A stretch of 8,989 nucleotides of DNA from Betaproteobacteria bacterium (lineage in GTDB: Bacteria > Pseudomonadota > Gammaproteobacteria > Burkholderiales > Burkholderiaceae), in NCBI GenBank assembly GCA_018969885.1, contig JAGWXN010000132.1, positions 1 through 8,989 of the forward strand. Reading direction: 5' to 3'. Each line of letters opens with the position of its first letter. Positions within the stretch are counted from its first letter, which is position 1. Made by a program: the position numbers and the translations under genes. The notes beneath the pieces were generated by a model, which saw only the letters and a program-made list of their open reading frames with translations, was not told the DNA's origin and ran no database searches. Positions 1 through 8,989 of the stretch are shown here, one piece after another.

Positions 1-157
1 CATTCCACTGCGGGCGGATATGGTCGACCGAGATCCGATTGATGGCATCCGCATCGGTCGTGTAGAACCGCGGCGAAATGAGGGACTCGGTCATTGCCTT
101 GCGGGTGGATTCGCTGATCTCGTCGGGGCGACGTCCTGGCCTTTGCTCGGTACTCAT
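1..157 (-). CDS. acsF: AcsF, oxygen-dependent Mg-protoporphyrin IX monomethyl ester cyclase (N-terminal fragment)
   Basis: Only the first 52 codons are present; the gene continues past the left edge. The visible protein begins MSTEQRPGRR and carries the segment LISPRFYTTDADAINRIS (about residues 27-44), followed by a stretch ending in RPQWN. The 'SPRFYTTD' block and the following Arg/Trp segment are what I know from the N-terminus of AcsF. In that family a di-iron enzyme uses O2 to form the isocyclic fifth ring, giving divinyl protochlorophyllide from Mg-protoporphyrin IX monomethyl ester. The iron ligands lie downstream and cannot be checked here. The gene starts 23 bases after the puhC stop, with a clear Shine-Dalgarno (166-171). 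An in-frame GTG directly before the ATG (158-160) could also serve as start. Position after puhC is the usual place for acsF in purple bacteria, which supports the call. Confidence 0.87.
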   Translation of the reverse strand, partial: MSTEQRPGRRPDEISESTRKAMTESLISPRFYTTDADAINRISVDHIRPQWN

Positions 158-165
158 CACGGGAT

Positions 166-171
166 CTCCGG
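166..171 (-). promoter_or_regulatory. Ribosome binding site of acsF
   Basis: On the minus strand this reads CCGGAG. The GGAG core ends 8 bases before the ATG at 157-155, or 5 bases before the in-frame GTG at 160-158, so it does not decide between the two starts. It is one of only a few good Shine-Dalgarno sequences in the window and lies in the 23-base puhC-acsF gap. Confidence 0.7.
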
Positions 172-180
172 AAAATGAAC

Positions 181-723
181 TTATCGGATGTTGAGATAGG
201 ACTGAAACACCGCTGCGTTGGCGGGTCCGAATACAGTGAGGTCCACCGTGCGGCCGGTGACCGGATCCAACAGGCGGAGGCTGCCGGCTGATTCAGCCCG
301 CAGTTCAAACGGATCAGCGGGCGTGCCGCCCTGGCGAAGTCTCGCCTGTGCAAGGCCGCGCAGCACCCCACGGGCAAATCCAGCCTCGCCCACAATCGGT
401 TCGAGCGATTCGCGGGTGCGAGCGTCGATCACTTCCACGCTGCCGTCTCGCGCGTCGCGAAAGAGCAGTTGCCTGGAATCAAGCACCGCCACCACCGGCG
501 GCGCCTCAGGCGCGTGCGCTTTCTGATACTGATGCCAGGCAGTGAACGCGAGGCTCCCCAACATGGCGAGTCCAACCAGGGTAAGTGGCCAGCCTTCGAC
601 CCGTGGGCGTGCAGTCAGCGAAGGCATAGCCGCTTGTCCATTGCCAGGGCGCGAAAGCGCGTGCCGAGTCAACCCGCCTTCGGGTGGGCGCGCGCCGAGC
701 GAGTCGTCAGACGGTCTGTGCAT
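181..723 (-). CDS. puhC: PuhC, photosynthetic complex assembly protein
   Basis: 180 residues. The layout is a polar N-terminus (1-44), one membrane helix (about 45-62, LTLVGLAMLGSLAFTAW) and a periplasmic domain to the end. Recognisable family blocks are GFARGVLRGLAQARLR (115-130), a PFELR segment (138-142), and LLDPVTGRTVDLTVFGPAN (151-169). PuhC is known in Rhodobacter as an assembly factor that reorganises the RC-LH1 core and is not a pigment-binding protein. The chosen ATG overlaps the end of puhB by 17 bases, suggesting translational coupling; only a weak AGG lies before it. A second in-frame ATG at 627 (residue 33) would give a 148-residue protein with a shorter cytoplasmic tail. The call rests on both the motifs and the puhAB neighbours. 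Confidence 0.92.
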   Translation of the reverse strand: MHRPSDDSLGARPPEGGLTRHALSRPGNGQAAMPSLTARPRVEGWPLTLVGLAMLGSLAFTAWHQYQKAHAPEAPPVVAVLDSRQLLFRDARDGSVEVIDARTRESLEPIVGEAGFARGVLRGLAQARLRQGGTPADPFELRAESAGSLRLLDPVTGRTVDLTVFGPANAAVFQSYLNIR

Positions 724-1426
724 GACCTATTTGCACGCTTTGCGGCACGCTTTGTGGAACGCCCTGTACCAACTCCTGTGCCCCCGCGTTCGACGCTTCA
801 CCGACCTGCACCCGTTCACCAGGCGGCTGAGCGGCCAGCCAGGCGTCGGTCAGCAGCGCGGCTGGTTCGTCAACCGCGGCCAGCGCCCGCAGCATGGGCT
901 GGGGGTGCGATAACCGCCAGGGCCTGGCATGCGGCCACAAGTGCGCATAGGCGATCTTGTCATCGGGTAAAAGCTCGAGCACCAGATCGCCCGAGCCATC
1001 AGCGCGCCGCCGGACCTGCGCGCAGGCAATCCGACGGAACGGCACATTGAAGGTGAGGCTCAGCACAATTCCGATCCGCATCACCACGCGCCGGTTAGTG
1101 ATGGTGTAAACAGTGGTTCGAGCGGTGAGATCGGCAAGAAGCCACAGCAGACCCAGCCCAATTGCAAAACACGCCGCAGCCCAACTGGTGGATGCCAGGG
1201 CCTGCGCGACCGAACCGGTGTCATGTTGAACCAGCGCGAACCGAAGACCCAGCAGCAATACGAAATACACCGCCACCGCGCGCAGGTGGAACACATCGAG
1301 CGCGATTCGGCGCCGCTGGGGCGACCCCTGCCACAGCATACGCTCACCGCTGGGCAGCGCCTCGGGCAGCCCGTGCTGCGGCTCGATTTCGTGCTCGTGC
1401 CCGAGGCTGTGACGGTGTGCGCTCAT
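707..1426 (-). CDS. puhB: PuhB, photosynthetic complex assembly protein with bacterial PH-like domain
   Basis: 239 residues. After a histidine-rich start (His 4, 6, 10, 12, 18) comes the family signature LPSGERMLWQGSP (24-36). Two membrane helices follow (about 49-67 and 81-98). Next is a domain of the type bacterial PH proteins show: TVYTITNRRVVMRIG (105-119), then the strand-rich part to about 190. The C-terminal 40 residues are polar and Gln/Val-rich. In Rhodobacter, PuhB is an integral membrane protein that helps build the reaction centre and LH1. The start codon overlaps the puhA stop as ATGA and has no Shine-Dalgarno, so it probably depends on ribosomes finishing puhA. The stop lies inside the start of puhC. 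Confidence 0.94.
   Translation of the reverse strand: MSAHRHSLGHEHEIEPQHGLPEALPSGERMLWQGSPQRRRIALDVFHLRAVAVYFVLLLGLRFALVQHDTGSVAQALASTSWAAACFAIGLGLLWLLADLTARTTVYTITNRRVVMRIGIVLSLTFNVPFRRIACAQVRRRADGSGDLVLELLPDDKIAYAHLWPHARPWRLSHPQPMLRALAAVDEPAALLTDAWLAAQPPGERVQVGEASNAGAQELVQGVPQSVPQSVQIGHAQTV
733..756 (-). repeat. 12-bp tandem duplication in the 3' end of puhB
   Basis: Two adjacent 12-base units (733-744 and 745-756) differ at one base. They encode two copies of Val-Pro-Gln-Ser or its variant in the PuhB tail (GVPQSVPQSVQ). The repeat stays in frame and ends 9 bases before the puhC start codon. It is probably a small replication-slippage duplication in a flexible tail. Confidence 0.8.
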
Positions 1427-2208
1427 AGGATCGGATCACGACGGCCAGGGGTTGCGAAGAGCGTGCCTGCGCCGTAGTAAGCCATCACCTTTTCTTCTTC
1501 GAATAGCGTGATGCGATCGGGCCGGCGAAGTCCGGGTACGCCCTCAAGCTGCTCACCACGAATCGCGCGTACGATGACCTTACGGCCATGGACCCGATCG
1601 GAGATCACACGGCAAAATGTGATGGGCAACATGACACGGCGCCCCGCTGCGGTTTGCACCTCGAGGTAACGGATCATGTGCTCGGAGCGGTCCACCCAGA
1701 TCTCGACCACCGTGCCGCCCGTCTCGTCATCAACGCCGATCACCGGCATGCCGCGCGGATCCGCATCGCCCTCGACCAGGGAAAAGCCGGTCGCTGCCGC
1801 AAGGGGCACGATCTTGAGATCGCCATCCACCGTGAGATCGGGCTCATCGGTTCGGCGCGTGAAGGCACCGGGTCCTATGCCGCTTGTCATGGGGTCGCCC
1901 GTAGGCTCATAAGGCATCCCGGTGACTGGCGCTGCGCGCTCACCCTGTACGCGCGGCTCGTCGAAATCGCGCTCGTGGGGCGATGGGAAGTCGCCATGAA
2001 ACCGTGTGCGATACATCTTCACACGTGGCATCGGCAAAATGCCAGGCTCGCGTTTGATCGACCCGTCGCGCCGATCGCTTTCAAGCGGGAACCCCTCACG
2101 CTTGCTTTCATACAGCAGATAAAACACCAACGCTGCAAAAAACACCCAGAACACGTAGAGCACCATCTGCGCTACGTCGACATATTGGGTAATGGCACCT
2201 CTTCCCAT
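1423..2208 (-). CDS. puhA: PuhA, photosynthetic reaction centre H subunit
   Basis: 261 residues, the normal size. The protein caps the cytoplasmic face of the type II reaction centre and lines the proton path to the secondary quinone QB. Seen: a short N-terminus MGRGAITQYVDVAQ, one membrane helix (about 14-32), then the REGFPLE block (37-43) that follows the helix in the family. Further blocks are YEPTGDPMTSGIGPGAF (100-116), IWVDRSEHMIRYLEV (170-184) and ITLFEEEKVMAYYGAGTLFATP (233-254). Asp173 and Glu176 in the WVDxxE motif match Asp-H170 and Glu-H173 of Rhodobacter sphaeroides, which take part in proton delivery. The reading frame stays open upstream, but ATG 2208 is chosen because GAGGAG lies 6 bases before it; ATG 2214 would abut that site. 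Acidic residues replace the usual proton-entry histidines (see findings). Confidence 0.97.
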   Translation of the reverse strand: MGRGAITQYVDVAQMVLYVFWVFFAALVFYLLYESKREGFPLESDRRDGSIKREPGILPMPRVKMYRTRFHGDFPSPHERDFDEPRVQGERAAPVTGMPYEPTGDPMTSGIGPGAFTRRTDEPDLTVDGDLKIVPLAAATGFSLVEGDADPRGMPVIGVDDETGGTVVEIWVDRSEHMIRYLEVQTAAGRRVMLPITFCRVISDRVHGRKVIVRAIRGEQLEGVPGLRRPDRITLFEEEKVMAYYGAGTLFATPGRRDPIL

Positions 2209-2214
2209 GGTCAT

Positions 2215-2220
2215 CTCCTC
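2215..2220 (-). promoter_or_regulatory. Ribosome binding site of puhA (decides the start)
   Basis: On the minus strand this is GAGGAG, six bases before the ATG at 2208-2206. The alternative ATG at 2214-2212 follows it with no spacer, so the downstream ATG is the better start. It is the strongest Shine-Dalgarno in the window and sits in the 25-base gap after lhaA, fitting a high demand for the reaction-centre protein. Confidence 0.8.
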
Positions 2221-2233
2221 AAAAGGCATCCGT

Positions 2234-3664
2234 TCAGCCCGGAAACTCAGCCAGTCCGAAATTGCGGCGATCGCCGCCCTGCGCGCGCAGATCGCGTACC
2301 AGCGGCCCGATCGCCGCCAGCGTCGCGAACAGCAGCACCAGTTCAAGGTGGTAGACGGCGCTATAGCCGACTCCCGAGTAATTCAGCACGGGCCCCAGGC
2401 CCCCGGAGAGCGCAAGGCCGCTCACCAGGTCGCGCAGCCACCCGCCCGCGGCGACGGCAAGCCCAGCTGCGCTGGCCTGCGCCGCCCCCCACGCACCCAG
2501 CGCAAGGCCATTCATGCCGTTCGATTCGAGATTCATGGCGGCGGTAAGCGTGCCGACCGAAAAAAGTCCACCGCCGAAACCAATCAACACCGTCCCCGCC
2601 CGGAAGAGCGAGGGCGCTTCCAGCGGTTCGGCAAAAATCACGAGTGAGAACGCGAACACACCCGCGACCGCTCCCCAGGCAGCCAGTCGGTGCGGGTTCA
2701 TGCCTTGCCGGAGCCGCGCTGCAGCCAAAGCAAAAGCAGCCAGTGCACCCACCGACATGAACGCGGTCAACATGCTGGTGGCCGATACCGACAGACCCAG
2801 CACCTCACCGCCATAAGGCTCGAGGATGATGTCCTGCATGGTGAACGCAGCCGTTCCCAGGAAGAGCGCCACCAGGAAGCGTCTTTGCCCAGGCTGGGCG
2901 GCGAAGTCGCGCCAGCTGTCGCGGAAGGCGGGCCGAGCAATCCCGGGATGTGTTTTTGAGGGGTTGCGGGCCTCCTGCTTCCAGAGGGCCACCAGATTGA
3001 GTACGAACGCCACAAAGGCCGCACCCTGGACCACCTTGATCAGCGTGATTTTGCTGAAATCGGCGAGTAGCAGGCTGAACATCAGGCCGCTCACCACCAT
3101 GCCCACCAGCAACATGGTGTACATCATGGCAACCACCCTCGGCCGATTTTCCTCGGCGGCCAAATCGGTCGCGAGCGCGAGCCCTGCCGTCTGGACCGTC
3201 TGGATGCCCGCGCCCACCATCAGGAAGGCCAGCGCAGCCGACACGGGGCCGATCCACTGCGGCCAGTGGGTATCGCCCGACAACAGGATGAGCGCAAAAG
3301 GCATGATGGCGAGCCCGCCAAACTGCAGCATGGTGCCGGCCCAGATGTACGGCACTCGCCGCCACCCCAACACCGAACGATGCACATCTGAACGGAACCC
3401 TACCAACGCCCGGAACGGCGCGAACACGAGCGGCAGCGCAACCATGGTGGACACCAGCCATGCCGCTACGCCCAGCTCAACGATCAGCACGCGATTGAGG
3501 GTACCCACCAGAAGCGCGGTGGCCATGCCCACCGACACCTGAAATAGGGCGAGCCGCAGGAGGCGCGACATCGGCAGATCAGGCGTGGCCAGATCAGCAA
3601 ACGGGAGCCAGCGCGGGTCGATGCGTGACCAGCGTCGGGGTGAAAGCAGATCAAGCAGCATCAT
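2234..3664 (-). CDS. lhaA: LhaA, light-harvesting 1 assembly protein (PucC/LhaA family, MFS-type)
   Basis: 476 residues, matching the roughly 475-residue ORFs at this place in other purple bacteria. It is a very hydrophobic protein with about 12 predicted membrane helices, for example near 37-60, 65-85, 106-129, 139-165, 180-201, 208-228, 262-280, 298-315, 328-345, 355-377, 388-410 and 436-453. Family hallmarks are FRALVGFRSDVHRSVLGWRR (84-103), ATDLAAEENRPRVVAMMYT (165-183) and LEPYGGEVLG (281-290). Proteins of this bacteriochlorophyll-delivery group are required for LH1 or LH2 assembly and are thought to pass pigment to nascent antenna polypeptides; transport itself is unproven. The frame is open further upstream, but the ATG at 3664 overlaps the bchM stop as ATGA and starts at the family's usual N-terminus (LLDLLSPRRW). 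The next codon is also ATG (3661) and could be used instead. PucC is the alternative name, but the place between bchM and puhA argues for lhaA. Confidence 0.95.
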   Translation of the reverse strand: MMLLDLLSPRRWSRIDPRWLPFADLATPDLPMSRLLRLALFQVSVGMATALLVGTLNRVLIVELGVAAWLVSTMVALPLVFAPFRALVGFRSDVHRSVLGWRRVPYIWAGTMLQFGGLAIMPFALILLSGDTHWPQWIGPVSAALAFLMVGAGIQTVQTAGLALATDLAAEENRPRVVAMMYTMLLVGMVVSGLMFSLLLADFSKITLIKVVQGAAFVAFVLNLVALWKQEARNPSKTHPGIARPAFRDSWRDFAAQPGQRRFLVALFLGTAAFTMQDIILEPYGGEVLGLSVSATSMLTAFMSVGALAAFALAAARLRQGMNPHRLAAWGAVAGVFAFSLVIFAEPLEAPSLFRAGTVLIGFGGGLFSVGTLTAAMNLESNGMNGLALGAWGAAQASAAGLAVAAGGWLRDLVSGLALSGGLGPVLNYSGVGYSAVYHLELVLLFATLAAIGPLVRDLRAQGGDRRNFGLAEFPG

Positions 3665-4391
3665 CGCCGGATGAGTTCCTGCGCCTGCGAGGTGTAAAAG
3701 CCGCGGGCCACGCGCTCGGTACGGGCCAGACGCCAACCCAGCGGGCCCAGCGCCTCGGCGAGCATCCGGTGCATCCGCTCCGGCGCAACCGGCACGATGG
3801 CGGGCGAGCGATCACCACGAGGGAAGAGCCTTCCTGCCATCATCATCATGCGAAGCGGCAGGCTACCCGGTGCAAAGGTGAAGACGATTGAGCGCCGCAC
3901 TCTGGGCGCAACCGCCACGAGCGCCGCCACCGCCTGCTCGGGCGCGTAGTGAATGAGCGAGTCCATCGCCACCAGGTGATCAAAGTCGCCGAGCGCCGCA
4001 TCGAGCATGTCACCCGCGAGAAGACTCACCGACCCGGGCGACAAATCATCCGGCAGGCGCTCCCGCGCCAGATCAACCAACGTGGGCGACAGGTCGATGC
4101 CCGTTACCGAAGCACCCAAGCGTGCGCAGTCCACGGCCAGGAGCCCGGTGCCGCAACCGGCATCCAGCAACGTGCGCGCGGCCAGCGGGAAACCGGAAGG
4201 TGGCTGGGCCGGATCGGGGCGGGACACCCAGTCAACCAGCAGTCGACGCATGTGCTCACGGCCCGCGCGCACGGTTGCGCGCACGCCGCTCACCGGGGCG
4301 TCGGAAGTGAGACGCGCCCAGGCCTCAGCAGCGGTGCGGTCGAAATACGCCTCAATCTGACCACGGCGCTCGATATAGCTGGTTTGTCCCA

Positions 4392-4392
<1 letters not shown>
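3661..4392 (-). CDS. bchM: BchM, Mg-protoporphyrin IX O-methyltransferase
   Basis: 243 residues. The enzyme transfers a methyl group from S-adenosylmethionine to the ring-C propionate of Mg-protoporphyrin IX, right after magnesium insertion by the BchH-containing chelatase. Seen: the N-terminal block YFDRTAAEAWARLTSDAPVS (16-35) with RATVRAGREHMR (38-49), typical of BchM. The SAM-binding motif I is LLDAGCGTGLLAV (75-87), an acidic end of the second strand is at GIDLSP (98-103), and LAGDMLDAALGDFDHLVAMDSLIHY (125-149) covers the later motifs. PRGDRSPAIVPV (191-202) is a further family block. The start is ATG 4392, which shares one base with the bchL stop (TGATG). A TTG one codon earlier is in frame but a less likely start. 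The end overlaps lhaA. A run of four methionines (182-185) is encoded by a four-fold CAT repeat on the plus strand. Confidence 0.96.

Positions 4393-8989
<4,597 letters not shown>

Noticed and set aside
672..685. Small inverted repeat (ACCCG, 4-base loop, CGGGT)
   Set aside because: Only a 5-bp stem with no U-run, inside the puhC coding region; not a terminator and likely chance in GC-rich DNA.
2209..2233. Search for a terminator or promoter between lhaA and puhA
   Set aside because: The 25-base gap has no stem-loop and is taken up by the puhA Shine-Dalgarno. I also saw no convincing -35/-10 pair in the last part of lhaA, although a puhA promoter inside the upstream gene is known in Rhodobacter.
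1588..2547. Long plus-strand open frame (319 codons) opposite puhA and the end of lhaA
   Set aside because: It is antisense to two well-recognised genes, the translation is rich in Arg, His and Pro with no family resemblance, and GC-rich coding DNA commonly keeps the complementary frame open.
2805..3461. Minus-strand open frame (218 codons) in another frame of lhaA
   Set aside because: Lies wholly inside lhaA, whose frame has the family motifs and membrane helices; the alternate product is Gly/Arg/His-rich with no membrane pattern.
3838..3849. Four-fold CAT repeat, giving four Met in BchM
   Set aside because: Too short to count as a microsatellite; Met and other hydrophobic residues are common at this place in the family as far as I recall, and an internal start here would remove the SAM-binding domain.

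Overview
The window is a continuous piece of a purple-bacterial photosynthesis gene cluster. Eight genes all lie on the minus strand, so transcription runs from the right edge to the left edge. In transcription order they are bchH (5' end cut off at the right edge), bchL, bchM, lhaA, puhA, puhB, puhC and acsF (only its first 52 codons, cut off at the left edge). Coding density is nearly complete. Neighbouring genes overlap by 1-17 bases or are separated by only 23-25 bases. I saw no RNA gene, mobile element, CRISPR array or terminator.

Organism: a phototrophic or aerobic anoxygenic phototrophic proteobacterium with a GC-rich genome. A type II reaction-centre H subunit, light-independent protochlorophyllide reductase and oxygen-dependent cyclase together point to purple bacteria. 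The arrangement bchHLM-lhaA-puhABC-acsF is the standard one in this group. The general look of PuhA and the acsF position would suit a betaproteobacterium such as a Burkholderiales relative, but this is an inference from memory and alpha- or gammaproteobacteria are not excluded.

Right half (about 3661-8989): bacteriochlorophyll synthesis. BchH is the porphyrin-binding subunit of magnesium chelatase. BchM methylates the Mg-protoporphyrin IX it makes. AcsF, at the far left, closes the fifth ring of that product. BchL is the ATP-driven electron donor of the protochlorophyllide reductase that acts next.

Left half (1-3664): assembly of the photosynthetic complexes. LhaA is a 12-helix membrane protein of the PucC/LhaA family needed for light-harvesting 1 assembly. 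PuhA is the H subunit of the reaction centre. PuhB and PuhC are membrane assembly factors for the reaction centre-LH1 core. The layout therefore couples pigment supply with assembly of the protein that binds it.

I found no undescribed system. The points worth a second look are sequence details inside known genes: acidic residues where Rhodobacter PuhA has its proton-entry histidines, a four-cysteine cluster and a low-complexity insert in BchH, N-terminal peculiarities of PuhB and PuhC, and the pattern of overlaps versus strong ribosome binding sites along the operon.
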